From an uncultured Bacteroidota bacterium (GTDB lineage Bacteria > Bacteroidota > Bacteroidia > Bacteroidales > P3), in contig CADCEC010000004.1 of assembly GCA_902800395.1 (NCBI GenBank), forward strand, positions 194,381 to 258,380: 64,000 nt of DNA. The letters are read 5' to 3'. The notes under the pieces were generated by a model that worked only from the letters and a program-made list of their open reading frames with translations, did not search any database and was not told the DNA's origin. The position numbers were made by a program, and so were the translations under genes. Below, piece by piece: positions 1 to 9,343 of the stretch (its first letter is position 1; every line of letters begins with the position of its first letter).

Positions 1-24
1 TACACGGTTGTTTTACGATTATTT

Positions 25-71
25 ATCGTGGAACAATCGTGGAACAATCGTAGAACAATCGTGGAACAGAT
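25..71. repeat. Four tandem 11-bp units upstream of the first gene
   Basis: Seen: the unit ATCGTGGAACA occurs four times in a row, with one substitution (ATCGTAGAACA in the third). It lies 36 bases before the start of the first gene. No clear TAnnTTTG promoter is visible between the repeat and the gene. Function unknown. It is one of many short tandem arrays in this window. Confidence 0.85.
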
Positions 72-106
72 TAGTAAAATATTGATAATTAATAAATAAC
101 AGCATT

Positions 107-826
107 ATGAAAAATAAGAAAGAAATTCCTGCGGGATTGATGCTCAAAGGTAGGCTCAAAAGGTTCGGGGTTACATTTTATCCTAAACAGGGTCAGACGA
201 TTATGCGTCCGTCCAAATCGAAGCAGCCCCGGCGCAACGGCCGAGGAATATTTGTCTCCCGTCAGAAGACACGCCACGCCACAGCCCTGTGGCAAATGCT
301 CACATATTGTCATCCGATGTTTTCCGGTGGCAAGAGTGCCTACCACAGATTCCTCTCGCTGGCACACAGTTTGCCGCCGGTGTTCATTCCCTGCAAGGGC
401 AAGTTGACGGGGGCGTCGCTGCTGATGCCCGACATGCCGGTGAGCGAGGGTACGCTGTTGCCAGTGAAGCAGTGGCTGGGAGAGGTCGCTGGCACTGCGG
501 CGCTCGTCACCAACCTCAAGGCCGACAGCCTGCTCGCTCGCGAGAAGCTTATGCTTTACACTGTCGTGCAGCAGGTGGAGGGTGGTTGCCCGCGGGCGCG
601 TATGAGGGCAGACGAGGTGGAGAGGAACCGCTTTGTAGAGGTCGACGGCTGTCTGGCGCTGGTGGATGCGGTGTTTGCCGACGAGATGAAAGGGTGGGCG
701 CTGGTGCGTGTCGACGGCGAGCGCTGCTCGACACAGAACCTCGTCACCCGCTGCCGCTACTACGAGCAGTACACCACCGAGGAGGCCCTACTCGCCGCCG
801 CCGCCACCTACGGCGGCCTGACATAA
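107..826 (+). CDS. Hypothetical protein, layout reminiscent of DUF6266 proteins
   Basis: Unrecognised 239-residue protein with no signal peptide or membrane segment. The first 60 residues are basic and hold GVTFYPKQGQTIMRPSKS followed by an RQK-rich stretch. This resembles in layout, not in clear identity, the N-terminus of the DUF6266 protein at 26326-27300 (a glycine turn, an arginine patch, then Q and R near residue 45). The C-terminal part contains GWALVRVDGERCSTQNL, and similar text (repeated valines before a Ser-Gln) is common in Bacteroidales hypothetical proteins. The second half is much richer in G+C than the first. It stands alone, separated from murF by about 115 bases. The start ATG is the first in frame. 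The gene looks real because its codon use is consistent. Its function is unknown. Confidence 0.6.
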   Translation: MKNKKEIPAGLMLKGRLKRFGVTFYPKQGQTIMRPSKSKQPRRNGRGIFVSRQKTRHATALWQMLTYCHPMFSGGKSAYHRFLSLAHSLPPVFIPCKGKLTGASLLMPDMPVSEGTLLPVKQWLGEVAGTAALVTNLKADSLLAREKLMLYTVVQQVEGGCPRARMRADEVERNRFVEVDGCLALVDAVFADEMKGWALVRVDGERCSTQNLVTRCRYYEQYTTEEALLAAAATYGGLT

Positions 827-941
827 GTGAGCTACCTTTTCTGACAAAAGTTTTGGCTTCAATAACAGGATTGGCTCGGGGAATTATTTTTATCAATACA
901 GATACTAAATCACATAGAAAGGGCGTTATTTGAAAAAATCT

Positions 942-2405
942 ATGGGTATGATTGACAGACTCTACAATGCATATTTGGCTTCGCGGACGGTGACGACCGA
1001 CTCGCGGAATATCACTCCCGGATGTCTTTTCTTCGCCTTCAAGGGGGAGAAGTTCGATGGCAACGCTTTCGCGCCGCAGGCGCTGGAGCAAGGAGCGGCT
1101 CTATGCGTTATCAGCGATGCTCAATATAAGGTTGACGATCGCTGCATCGTGGTGCCCGACGTGCTGAAGACCTTGCAGGAGCTGGCTCGCGAGCACCGCC
1201 GCCACCTCGAGATTCCCGTCATCGGCATCACCGGCACCAACGGCAAGACGACCACCAAGGAGCTCGTCCACGCCGTGCTGGCCAAGCGTTACAAGACCTC
1301 GGCCACCAAGGGCAACTTCAACAACCACCTCGGCGTGCCGCTGACGCTGCTCTCCATCCCCGCTGACACCGAACTTGCCATCGTGGAGATGGGCGCCAAC
1401 CACCCGGGCGAGATCGAGTTCCTCTGCAGTATCGCCGACCCCGACTGCGGCCTCATCACCAACGTGGGCCGCGCGCACCTCGAGGGCTTCGGAAGCTTCG
1501 AAGGGGTGGTGCGGACGAAGACGGAGCTCTACCGCCATTTGGCGGGTGGCGACCTCAGTGGAGCCAATCCTCCAAAGGGCAAACACGGCTTGGTCTTTGT
1601 CAATGCCGACAATGAACGGCTGATGCACGAAGCCGAGAAGCTGTCGACCATCCCGGGGCTGCGTTCTGTTATCCCCGCCTACGCTCCCGACAATCCCGCA
1701 TTCGTACCCTCCACCATCGAGAAGACGCCTCTCAGCATGCTCACCTACGGTCGCTCGCAGGAAGCCGACGTGCGCGGAACCCTCGTCCAGAACTCAAGCA
1801 ATCAAGCACTCAAACAATCAAGCAATCCCTACCTCCATTTCTATTTCGAGGTGGGCGACAATGTCTATAATGTCCATACGCACCTGCTGGGCAGCTACAA
1901 CTTCGACAACTGTATGGCTGCCGTCGCCGTGGGTCTGCACTTCGGCGTGGAGCCGTGGGACATCAAGGAGGCCATCGAAGAGTACGTGCCCTCGAACCAG
2001 CGCTCCGAATTCAAGGAGACCGCCCGCGGCAACCACCTCTACCTCGACTGCTACAACGCCAATCCCTCCAGCATGGCTGCCGCCATCGCCTCATTCTCAA
2101 GCAATCAAGCAATCAAGCAATCAAGCAATAAAATGATGGCTATCATCGGCGGCATGCACGAGTTGGGACACGACGAGCGCAAGGAGCACAAACATGTGGT
2201 GGCGCAACTCGACGAGTGCCACCTCGACCGCTGCCTGCTGGTGGGTCCCGAATGGGATGGTCTCAAGTTGCCCGAAAACATGATGCTATTTCCGGACACC
2301 GAAGCGCTGCGCTCCTGGCTGCAGGCCAATCCCGTGAGCGGTGCCACCATCCTCATCAAAGGCTCCAACACCAACCGCCTCTGGACGTTGGAAGAGATAC
2401 TGTAA
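942..2405 (+). CDS. murF: UDP-N-acetylmuramoyl-tripeptide--D-alanyl-D-alanine ligase (MurF)
   Basis: Cytoplasmic Mur ligase that adds D-Ala-D-Ala to UDP-MurNAc-tripeptide using ATP. Domains: N-terminal MurF domain (TDSRNITPGCLFFA, about residues 15-80), central ATPase with GITGTNGKTTTKE near residue 100, then the C-terminal ligase domain. The ORF can be extended to a TTG at 930, but ATG at 942 or 948 is the more likely start because TTG starts are rare here. About 487 residues, slightly longer than usual. The excess includes two copies of a peptide SSNQA(L/I)KQSSN, each made by an 8-bp tandem repeat (1794-1825 and 2097-2128). The repeats fall in loops between conserved blocks and the frame stays open, so the enzyme is probably functional. 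A second MurF domain is fused to alanine racemase at 6866-9343. Confidence 0.93.
   Translation: MGMIDRLYNAYLASRTVTTDSRNITPGCLFFAFKGEKFDGNAFAPQALEQGAALCVISDAQYKVDDRCIVVPDVLKTLQELAREHRRHLEIPVIGITGTNGKTTTKELVHAVLAKRYKTSATKGNFNNHLGVPLTLLSIPADTELAIVEMGANHPGEIEFLCSIADPDCGLITNVGRAHLEGFGSFEGVVRTKTELYRHLAGGDLSGANPPKGKHGLVFVNADNERLMHEAEKLSTIPGLRSVIPAYAPDNPAFVPSTIEKTPLSMLTYGRSQEADVRGTLVQNSSNQALKQSSNPYLHFYFEVGDNVYNVHTHLLGSYNFDNCMAAVAVGLHFGVEPWDIKEAIEEYVPSNQRSEFKETARGNHLYLDCYNANPSSMAAAIASFSSNQAIKQSSNKMMAIIGGMHELGHDERKEHKHVVAQLDECHLDRCLLVGPEWDGLKLPENMMLFPDTEALRSWLQANPVSGATILIKGSNTNRLWTLEEIL
1794..1825. repeat. 8-bp tandem repeat (x4) inside murF
   Basis: Seen: TCAAGCAA, TCAAGCAC, TCAAACAA, TCAAGCAA in direct succession. 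Read in the murF frame it gives SSNQALKQSSN. A near-identical array lies 300 bases downstream in the same gene and is read in the same frame. Confidence 0.9.
2097..2128. repeat. Perfect 8-bp tandem repeat (x4) inside murF
   Basis: Seen: four exact copies of TCAAGCAA. In frame it gives SSNQAIKQSSN just before the conserved MMAIIGGMHELG block of the C-terminal domain. Because the unit is 8 bp, a gain or loss of one copy would shift the frame of an essential gene. Confidence 0.92.
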
Positions 2406-2483
2406 AGTTTTGCTCCAGCCCTTTGCACAAACTCTGCTTGCGTCGCAGGCCGTGACCAGAGGTCAGGCAGAACGTTTAAAGAT

Positions 2484-2517
2484 AAAAAAGAGAACCTCAA
2501 TTGAAGTTCTCTTTTTT
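2484..2517. terminator. Bidirectional intrinsic terminator between murF and tRNA-Pro
   Basis: A 12-bp stem, AAAAAAGAGAAC paired with GTTCTCTTTTTT, around a 10-base loop. It has A and T runs on both sides and therefore can act on both strands. It lies between the convergent murF (+) and tRNA-Pro (-). The 75 bases before it hold nothing recognisable. Confidence 0.85.
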
Positions 2518-2525
2518 AAAAATTG

Positions 2526-2599
2526 TCGGGGTGAAAAGACTCGAACTTTCGACCCCTTGCACCCCATGCAAGTGCGCTAGCCAACTGCGCCACACCCCG
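2526..2599 (-). tRNA. tRNA-Pro (anticodon GGG)
   Basis: On the minus strand a complete cloverleaf folds. The acceptor stem CGGGGTG pairs with CACCCCG, and a D-arm follows with AGTTGGCTAGCGC. The anticodon stem is CTTGC/GCAAG with loop ATGGGGT, so the anticodon GGG lies at 2563-2565. The T-arm is GAAAGTTCGAGTCTTTT. About 74 bases; the 3' CCA is not encoded. The discriminator base is A, as is usual for proline tRNAs. It is a single gene with its own promoter at 2658-2689. Confidence 0.93.
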
Positions 2600-2657
2600 A
2601 ACAATTATTGTCGCCGAAGCGACATTTTTAGGTGATTTCTTCTTTCGAAATCGGGTG

Positions 2658-2689
2658 CAAAAGTACTAACTTTTTAGATACTGACCAAA
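2658..2689 (-). promoter_or_regulatory. Bacteroidota promoter of tRNA-Pro
   Basis: On the minus strand TTTG (2686-2689), a 20-base spacer, then TACTTTTG (2658-2665). These match the -33 and -7 boxes of the Bacteroidota housekeeping sigma factor. The tRNA begins about 58 bases downstream. Confidence 0.75.
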
Positions 2690-2711
2690 TTTTTTTTATA
2701 TTTTTTCTCAA

Positions 2712-4220
2712 TCAGTTGTCTATCAGTATTGTTAAAGTGGACGAACCTGTGCCGGAACTGCATTTTACCTTGCCGTCGCAGCTGTTGAAAATGTTAAATT
2801 CGACTGTCTTCGGAAGGGCTTCTTGCAGGTATTTTTCGAGCGAGCGGATGCGGCTTTCGGTGAGGAGACTATTGAAGGATGGGTCGTCGGTGAGGTCGTT
2901 GGCGAGCGAAAGTGTAACACGTTTGGTGGGGTTGTCGGTGAGGAACTGTACCAACGGCTTCAGTACCTCTTTTCCATGATTGCTGAGCTCGACATCGGCA
3001 TCGGGACCGAAGAGGTCGTCGTAGTAGAAACGTTGGCCGACAGGAAGGCCGTGAAGCTTGATGTTGTGCTGCTGTTCGGTGATGAGGTATCCTTCTTCTC
3101 CCTGAAGGACGTACATGGGTTCGGTGGTGACGAAAAAGTTGTCCAGACGGTAGGAGAGGTCGTATTGCTGGCCACATTGTAGGAAGAGGCTGTAGCGACC
3201 TCTGGCGTCGGAGGTGGCGCTACAGACGGTGGCACCCTCCTGGAGGGCGGCAATCTTCACTCCCGCCAGCGGATGGTCGTAGCGGTCGGTGATGGTGCCC
3301 CAGAGGAGCATCCCCTCGAGGTGACCCGGGCAGGAATAGAGCTGTCGGCCGGAGACATCGTCGCGGTTCGAAATCCAGAAGCCACAATCTGCCACAGGGT
3401 CGAAAGAAAGACCCAGATTATCGGTGCCTGCGATGTTGAAAGGTTCTGGCAATCGCTGTACTAGACAGCGTCCTATCCGGCGGTGGCCGGTGCTGTCGGA
3501 GAAGAGTCGTGTGGCGTAGAGTGTGTAGCGCCCGTTGTCGGAGGGCTCACCATTGGAGGCGAAAAGTAGACATTCGTGATAGATGAAGGGACTGATTTCG
3601 TTGCCTGTGGTGTTGATGCGGCGTCCGAGGTTGATGGGGTCGGACCACTCCTCACCGTTATATTGGGAATACCAGAGGTCGAGGCTTCCTCGGTGAAAGT
3701 CCTCTTTGGAGGAGGAAAAAACCATCACTTCGCCGTCGGCGGTGAAGGTGGGGTGATAGACATACATGCCCTTGCTGAGGAATCCTCCGTCCATCTTCAC
3801 CTGCTTCACCTTCTGTTTCCCGTTCTCGTCCACATGACAGCAGTAGAGGTAGGAACGCCCTTTGTCGTCGTTGGTGGTGAAGTAGAGGTCGCCCGTGGAG
3901 GGATGACGCACTATATAGTTGATATCGGCGTTGAGCCTGACGAGGCTGGTATCGGGCCGGAAATAGAGGAAACCGGAGCCGTTGCGCTGCGCTTTCATCA
4001 GCACCCCAGAGGCGTAGCAGTAGAAATCGCTGTCGAGGTAGGAGACACTGCCCACATGGTGCGGGAGGATAATCCTCTGCTGGCGGTGAACGGTGAAGTC
4101 GGTCGATTGTGCGGAGACAGAAGTGAAAAGTGAGAAGAATAAAAAGAGGGAGTGAAAGGGAGTGAAAGGGAGTGAGAGGGAGTGAAAGGACAAATGATAT
4201 TTTAAACAATGCTGTTTCAT
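2712..4220 (-). CDS. Secreted PD40 beta-propeller / OmpA-like envelope protein
   Basis: 502-residue exported protein. Residues 1-38 are a signal peptide ending SVSAQ. The middle (about 90-290) has WD40-like PD40 repeats such as HPTFTADGEVMVFSSS and ISPFIYHECLLFASNG. Next comes a short carboxypeptidase-regulatory-like fold (LLWGTITDRYDHPLAGVKI, about 310-380), then a degenerate OmpA C-terminal domain (FGPDADVELSNHGKEVLKPL). This architecture is common in Bacteroidota envelope proteins related to peptidoglycan-anchored, T9SS-linked PorE-type proteins, but the family identity here is only inferred. It lies 28 bases after lon and is probably cotranscribed. Oddity: nearly the whole hydrophobic part of the signal peptide is coded by a 10-bp tandem repeat (4148-4196). 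Confidence 0.75.
   Translation of the reverse strand: MKQHCLKYHLSFHSLSLPFTPFHSLFLFFSLFTSVSAQSTDFTVHRQQRIILPHHVGSVSYLDSDFYCYASGVLMKAQRNGSGFLYFRPDTSLVRLNADINYIVRHPSTGDLYFTTNDDKGRSYLYCCHVDENGKQKVKQVKMDGGFLSKGMYVYHPTFTADGEVMVFSSSKEDFHRGSLDLWYSQYNGEEWSDPINLGRRINTTGNEISPFIYHECLLFASNGEPSDNGRYTLYATRLFSDSTGHRRIGRCLVQRLPEPFNIAGTDNLGLSFDPVADCGFWISNRDDVSGRQLYSCPGHLEGMLLWGTITDRYDHPLAGVKIAALQEGATVCSATSDARGRYSLFLQCGQQYDLSYRLDNFFVTTEPMYVLQGEEGYLITEQQHNIKLHGLPVGQRFYYDDLFGPDADVELSNHGKEVLKPLVQFLTDNPTKRVTLSLANDLTDDPSFNSLLTESRIRSLEKYLQEALPKTVEFNIFNSCDGKVKCSSGTGSSTLTILIDN
4148..4196. repeat. 10-bp tandem repeat (x4) encoding a signal peptide
   Basis: Seen: four GGGAGTGAAA units (one GGGAGTGAGA) followed by GGACAAATG. 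Read on the minus strand they give most of the leader of the 2712-4220 protein (HLSFHSLSLPFTPFHS). The 3' edge GGAGTGAAAGGACAAATG also ends the array at 20384-20431. Confidence 0.9.
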
Positions 4221-4224
4221 GTTA

Positions 4225-4251
4225 TTCTAAACTCTTAACTTTTAACTCTTA
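4225..4251. repeat. Short TTAACTTTTAACT-type repeat between lon and the OmpA-like gene
   Basis: Seen: CTAAACTCTTAACTTTTAACTCTTA, a degenerate 8- to 9-bp repeat that fills the 28-base junction and supplies the lon stop codon (TTA, read as TAA on the minus strand). Confidence 0.6.
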
Positions 4252-6711
4252 GTTTTCCAGCGCCAGCGGTAGCGCTTCGCTGATTTCGCCGATGTAGTGG
4301 AAGTGGAGGCCTTCGAGGTAGGCGGGTTCTATCTCCTCGATGTCGCGGCGGTTGTCGTGACAGAGGAGTATGTCGGTGATGCCGGCGCGCTTGGCGGCGA
4401 GGATCTTCTCCTTGACGCCTCCGATGGGGGTGACGTCGCCACGCAGCGTGAGTTCGCCGGTCATCGCCACCTCGGGGCGCACCTTGCGGTGGGAGAGCAC
4501 TGAGACCATTGCCACGAACATGGTGATGCCCGCCGAGGGACCGTCCTTGGGGGTGGCTCCTTCGGGCACATGGATGTGGATATTGCTCTTCTCCAGCGTC
4601 TCCTGCTTGATGCCGAAACGACCGGCATTGGACTTGATATACTGGAATGCCAGCGTGGCGGATTCCTTCATCACGTCGCCGAGGTTGCCGGTCATCGAGA
4701 GGGTGCCCTTGCCTTTGCTCAGCGAGGCCTCGATGAAGAGTATCTCGCCGCCCACGGGCGTCCAGGCGAGGCCCGTCACCACACCCTCGCGGGGTTCGGG
4801 ACGGCGACGCTCGCTGTTGTGTATCGGGAGTCCGAGGACCTTGCGTACCTCTTCGTCGGTGACGGTGGACTTGCATTTCTCGCCGCTCTCGAGTTGCACC
4901 ACGCGGTGACGCACCACCTTGGAGAGTTGCTTCTCCAACTGACGCACGCCGCCCTCACGGGTGTAGTCGTTGATGATAGCGGTCAGCACCTCGTCGGGGA
5001 AGCGCATGGTGCGACGGTCGACGACGTTGTCGTGCATAATCTTCGGCAGCAGGTGGCGCTTGGCAATCTCGAGTTTCTCCTCGAGCATATAGCCGCTGAA
5101 GTCGATGACCTCCATGCGGTCGAGCAGCGGGGGAGGAATGGTGCCGAGGTTGTTGGCGGTGGCCACGAAGAAGACCTTCGAGAGGTCGTAGTCGATATTG
5201 ACGAAGTTGTCGTGGAAGTGGCAGTTCTGTTCGGGGTCGAGCACCTCGAGGAGTGCCGACGAGGGGTCGCCGTGAACGTTGCCGCCCTGCACCTTGTCAA
5301 TCTCGTCGAGCACGAAGACGGGGTTGGGAGTGCCGGCCTTGATGATTTCCTGAATGATGCGGCCCGGCATAGCGCCCACGTAGGTGCGACGGTGGCCGCG
5401 AATCTCGGCCTCGTCGTGCAGGCCTCCCAGCGCCACGCGGCGGTAGGGACGGCCGAGGGCTTCGGCGATAGAACGGCAGATAGAGGTCTTGCCGGTACCC
5501 GGAGGACCTACGAGGCAGAGCACCTGCGCTTTCACCTGTACCCCTTTCTCGGCCTGACGTTTGCGCACGGCCAGGTATTCGATGATGCGCTCTTTGACCT
5601 TCTTGATGCCGTAGTGGTCGCGCTCCATCACCTCGCGGGCTTTGGCAACATCAAAGTTGCCGGCGGCATTTTCCGCCACTGTCCACGGGATGTCGAGCAG
5701 CGTCTCGAGATAGGAATACTGCACGGTATAGTCGGAGGACATGGGCTGGATGCGCGAGAGCTTGTTGAGCTCCTTGTCGAACACTTTGGCCACATGCTCG
5801 GGGAGGTCCTTCTCGGAGGCGCGCTTGTGCAGTTCATCGACATCGTTCTGGTTGTCGCCCCAGAAGGCGTTGTGGCCATTGTTGCCCAACTCCTCCTGGA
5901 TGACGCTCATCTGCTGCCGCAGGTAGTATTCGCGCTGCTGCCGCTCCAGCTCCTCCTTGGTCTTGCCGTCGATCTCGCGGCGCAGCTCGTCGAGCCCTTT
6001 GAGGGTGCTGAGCTGCTCGAGCATCTTGTTGACACGCTCGCGGTAGCTCTCGCAGACCAGCAGGTCGTATTTCTGGTCGACGTCGATGTCGAGGTTGGTG
6101 GCGGCGAAGTTGATGAAAATCTTGTCACTCCCAATACCGGTGAGCATGTGTGCCAGTTCCTCGTCCTGCATGCGCATCTTCATCATCTCTCCATACTGCT
6201 TGCGCAGCAGCTTCACCCGTTTGGCAAAAGCCTGCGTGTCCATGCCGTCACTGTTCTCGGGCGCCATGGTGACGGTGCCGCGCATATAGGGCTCGCGGGC
6301 GGTAACCGTCAGCGAGTGGCAGCGCGTGATGCCCTGCATCACGGCCACGGTGATATCTGCTTTAAAGGAAAAGACTCTCAGTACTTTGGCAACCACCCCA
6401 ACGGGGTAGAGGTCGAGCTCAGAGGGTTCCTCTGCGTCGTTCTTCTGGGTGAATACAAGGATATGCTGGTTCGTGCCACTCACTTCGTTGAGCAACTGGC
6501 GCGACTTTTCACGTTTGGCTGCAATGGGGATAAGCACTCCCGGAAAGAGCACCTGATCCATCACCGGCAGCACCGCCATCTCGTTCTCGATGTTGTCGTC
6601 GTTCAGCAGCACGTCTTCATCCACCTCATCCACCACCGGCACTATATTCGCCCTCACATTCATGCCCTTGGCAAGCATTTCTCCAATCTCATCAAAATCG
6701 TTATATTTCAT
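4249..6711 (-). CDS. lon: ATP-dependent protease Lon
   Basis: 820-residue cytoplasmic AAA+ protease that degrades damaged and regulatory proteins. Order of domains: LON substrate-binding domain (about 40-250, with [16 protein letters not shown]), a helical linker, and the AAA+ module (Walker [10 protein letters not shown] near 405, Walker B FVLDEIDK near 470). The serine protease domain follows, with DGPSAGIT holding the catalytic Ser near 726 and GGVKEK holding the Lys near 769. Length is typical. The first 40 residues form an acidic extension common in Bacteroidota Lon. It is probably cotranscribed with the OmpA-like gene. No clear promoter box is visible upstream, only a TTTAACC repeat (6735-6768). 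Confidence 0.97.
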   Translation of the reverse strand: MKYNDFDEIGEMLAKGMNVRANIVPVVDEVDEDVLLNDDNIENEMAVLPVMDQVLFPGVLIPIAAKREKSRQLLNEVSGTNQHILVFTQKNDAEEPSELDLYPVGVVAKVLRVFSFKADITVAVMQGITRCHSLTVTAREPYMRGTVTMAPENSDGMDTQAFAKRVKLLRKQYGEMMKMRMQDEELAHMLTGIGSDKIFINFAATNLDIDVDQKYDLLVCESYRERVNKMLEQLSTLKGLDELRREIDGKTKEELERQQREYYLRQQMSVIQEELGNNGHNAFWGDNQNDVDELHKRASEKDLPEHVAKVFDKELNKLSRIQPMSSDYTVQYSYLETLLDIPWTVAENAAGNFDVAKAREVMERDHYGIKKVKERIIEYLAVRKRQAEKGVQVKAQVLCLVGPPGTGKTSICRSIAEALGRPYRRVALGGLHDEAEIRGHRRTYVGAMPGRIIQEIIKAGTPNPVFVLDEIDKVQGGNVHGDPSSALLEVLDPEQNCHFHDNFVNIDYDLSKVFFVATANNLGTIPPPLLDRMEVIDFSGYMLEEKLEIAKRHLLPKIMHDNVVDRRTMRFPDEVLTAIINDYTREGGVRQLEKQLSKVVRHRVVQLESGEKCKSTVTDEEVRKVLGLPIHNSERRRPEPREGVVTGLAWTPVGGEILFIEASLSKGKGTLSMTGNLGDVMKESATLAFQYIKSNAGRFGIKQETLEKSNIHIHVPEGATPKDGPSAGITMFVAMVSVLSHRKVRPEVAMTGELTLRGDVTPIGGVKEKILAAKRAGITDILLCHDNRRDIEEIEPAYLEGLHFHYIGEISEALPLALEN

Positions 6712-6734
6712 AAATGATTATTGTCCTATTTTTC

Positions 6735-6768
6735 TTTAACCTTTAACCGTTAACCTTTAACCGTTACC
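6735..6768. repeat. TTTAACCG tandem repeat upstream of lon
   Basis: Seen: TTTAACC, TTTAACCG, TTAACC, TTTAACCG, TTACC in succession, 24 bases before the lon start codon. Similar TTTAAAC or TTAAC arrays lie at 4225-4251 and 48600-48630. Confidence 0.75.
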
Positions 6769-6865
6769 AACATTAACGCATCATCACGAAAAAAGTTTCA
6801 ATGGCGAGGTAACTTTATTATATTTTATTTACAATAAAACGTGTCAAAAGAACTTATGGAATTGC

Positions 6866-9343
6866 CTATTCTTGGAAGTAGACGCGTTTGACGCGGGGAG
6901 AAACGGAGGTGAGCATCTCGTAGGGGATGGTGCCGGCGGCGGCGGCGTTGCGCTGCAAAAGGTCTCCTTCGCCGAAGAGGACGACGGGGTCGCCCTCGGC
7001 GCATTCCACGCCGGTGACGTCGACGAAACACATGTCCATGCAGATGCTGCCGATGATGGGCACCTCGTGGCCGGAGATGATGACATGCCCCTGCTCGTAG
7101 CCGAGGTGGCGGTTGAAGCCGTCGGCGTAGCCGATGGGGATGATGGCGATGCGCGAAGGTCGCAGGGCTATCCAGCGGCGGTTGTAGCCCACGGACTCGC
7201 CCTGGGCGATGTCTTTGAGTTGCGAGATGCGAGTGACGAGACGCGACACCTGGCGGAGCTGGGCCTGCACCTCGGGTTCGGGAGCCACACCATAGAGGCC
7301 GATGCCGAGACGTACCATATCCATCTGGGCCTCCGGGAAGCGGGCGATGCCGGAGGAGTTGAGGATGTGGTGGAGTATCTTGACGCCGGCGGGACGCTCG
7401 ATGAGGTTGTCGAGGCGGTCGCTCCAAGAGCGGAAGCGGTCGATTTGGAGATGGGTAAAGTCGTCCATCGCGGGGTCGTCGGCGCAGGCGAGGTGGGAGA
7501 AGATGCTCTTCACCTCGAGGCAGTCGGCGCACTGGTTCAGACGACGGCCGAGGTCCAGGATGTCTTCTTCGGAGAAGCCCAAGCGGTGCATGCCGGTGTC
7601 GAACTCGACATGGATGGCCATGCGTCCACCGAAGAGGCGTACACGGGCGGCGAAAAGTTCCAAGATGCGGAATGAGTAGATATCGGGCTCGAGGCTATAT
7701 TTGATGATGTCGTCGAATGAAGCTTCTTCGGGATTCATCACCATGATGGGTACGCTGATGCCGTTGCGGCGGAGGTCAACACCTTCGTCGGCATAAGCTA
7801 CGGTGAAGTAGTCAACATGGTTGAATTGCAGAGCACTGGCTACCTCGACCTTGCCGGCTCCGTAGGAGGCTGCTTTGACCATAGCCATGAGCTTGGTTTC
7901 GGGGCGGATGCGCGAGCGGTAGACATTGAGGTTGTGAATCATGGCGTCGAGGTTGACCTCCATGATGGTTTCGTGCGATTTGCGCTGCAAGAATTTAGCT
8001 ATCTTCTCGAAGCCGAAAACGCGGGCACCTTTCAGGAGGATGGTCTCGTTCTCGAAGGAGTTGATGTCGTAGTCCTGCAGGAACTGGTCGGTGGAGTCGA
8101 AGAAGGTGGTCTCGATGTCGGCGAAGCAGTTGCGGTTGTGGCAGAGGGCAGGGCCGATGGCGATGAGACGCGAGATGCCGCGCTGGGCAATGAGTTGTGC
8201 GACTTGGGAATAGAGTTCGTTGTCAGGGATGCCACTCTGCATGAAGTCGCTGATGATAAGAGTTTTATGATAGTGCTGATGCTCGTGCTGCAGGAAGTCG
8301 AGTGCGATGGAGAGCGAGTTGAAGTCGAGGGAGTAGGAGTCGTTGATGAGGAGGCAGTTGTTGACGGCTTCGTTCATCTCGAGGCGCATCTCGACGGAGG
8401 TGAGCTGTGCGCAACGTGCCGCAATGGCTTCGGGAGCGTAGCCGAGGTAGAGCATCAGTGTGATGCAGTGCATGACGTTCTCCTGTGATGCCCGGTCGAC
8501 GAAGGGGATATTCACAGAGAAAGTATTGCCTTTGAAGGCAATATCGAGTCGGGTACTGCGGTCGGCGACGGTGGTGGAGAGCAACTGTACGGCATTGTCT
8601 GCCGAGGAACCCCAGGTGAAACGATTGAGTTGACGGAAACTCTCGATTTCGGAGATGACATTATGAATCTCCTTATGGTCGGTGGAGTAGATAAGTACGT
8701 CGCAGTGGGTGAAAAGCTGTAGTTTTTCGGCTACTTTCTGCTGGCGGGTGAGGAAGTTTTCGTCGTGGGCTTGACCGATGTTGGTAAAGATGCCAATAGT
8801 GGGTTGGATGATATTTTGCAGTCGGGTCATTTCGCCCGACTCCGATATGCCGGCTTCAAAGATGGCTATGTCGAACTCGTTGTTCATCTGCCATACGGAG
8901 AGAGGTACACCTATCTGTGAGTTGTAGCTCTTGGGACTGGAGACAATGCGGTGCTCGGTGGAGAGAAGTTGCACAAGCCAGTCTTTGACGATGGTCTTGC
9001 CGTTGCTGCCGGTGATGCCTACCACGGGGATGGAGAACAATGCTCGATGAGAGGAGGCGATGCGCTGGAGCGCCAGAAGGACGTCGTCGACACGCCAGAG
9101 GTTGGCGTCGTGGTAGTCGGCAGCGAAGTCGGCGGGTACGATGAAGTTTCGCACGCCGCGCTGGTAGAGGCCATTGATGTAGCGGATGCCGGAGTTGCGC
9201 TTGGTGGGGATGGCAAAGAAAAGGGTGCCGTCAGCCTCAGAAAGGGTACGGCTGTCAGTGAGAAGATGGAGGATGGTGTCGTCGGGACGACGGACACTCG
9301 CGTCGGAGCATTTTATGACGGAAGCAATTTCGCTGGCTTTCAT
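6866..9343 (-). CDS. Bifunctional MurF-type ligase / alanine racemase
   Basis: Fusion of a Mur ligase (residues 1 to about 455) and a PLP-dependent alanine racemase (about 460-825). The fusion is known and typical in Bacteroidota. It links production of D-Ala to its use in peptidoglycan precursor synthesis. The ligase half has LLTDSRTLSEADGTLFFA and the ATP loop GITGSNGKT. The racemase half starts TIMEVNLDAMIHNL, has the PLP lysine in MAMVKAASYGAG, and the second catalytic Tyr probably in SVGYNRRW. The ORF opens at 9391, but ATG at 9343 is preferred. It overlaps the stop of the upstream DUF2851 gene as ATGA, which indicates translational coupling, and it starts the conserved MKASEIA. Confidence 0.93.
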   Translation of the reverse strand: MKASEIASVIKCSDASVRRPDDTILHLLTDSRTLSEADGTLFFAIPTKRNSGIRYINGLYQRGVRNFIVPADFAADYHDANLWRVDDVLLALQRIASSHRALFSIPVVGITGSNGKTIVKDWLVQLLSTEHRIVSSPKSYNSQIGVPLSVWQMNNEFDIAIFEAGISESGEMTRLQNIIQPTIGIFTNIGQAHDENFLTRQQKVAEKLQLFTHCDVLIYSTDHKEIHNVISEIESFRQLNRFTWGSSADNAVQLLSTTVADRSTRLDIAFKGNTFSVNIPFVDRASQENVMHCITLMLYLGYAPEAIAARCAQLTSVEMRLEMNEAVNNCLLINDSYSLDFNSLSIALDFLQHEHQHYHKTLIISDFMQSGIPDNELYSQVAQLIAQRGISRLIAIGPALCHNRNCFADIETTFFDSTDQFLQDYDINSFENETILLKGARVFGFEKIAKFLQRKSHETIMEVNLDAMIHNLNVYRSRIRPETKLMAMVKAASYGAGKVEVASALQFNHVDYFTVAYADEGVDLRRNGISVPIMVMNPEEASFDDIIKYSLEPDIYSFRILELFAARVRLFGGRMAIHVEFDTGMHRLGFSEEDILDLGRRLNQCADCLEVKSIFSHLACADDPAMDDFTHLQIDRFRSWSDRLDNLIERPAGVKILHHILNSSGIARFPEAQMDMVRLGIGLYGVAPEPEVQAQLRQVSRLVTRISQLKDIAQGESVGYNRRWIALRPSRIAIIPIGYADGFNRHLGYEQGHVIISGHEVPIIGSICMDMCFVDVTGVECAEGDPVVLFGEGDLLQRNAAAAGTIPYEMLTSVSPRVKRVYFQE

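Noticed and set aside
4570..6717. Long plus-strand open frame (715 codons) opposite lon
   Set aside because: It is the antisense shadow of a G+C-rich conserved gene; its product is Val/Leu/His-rich with no domain, and lon is certain.
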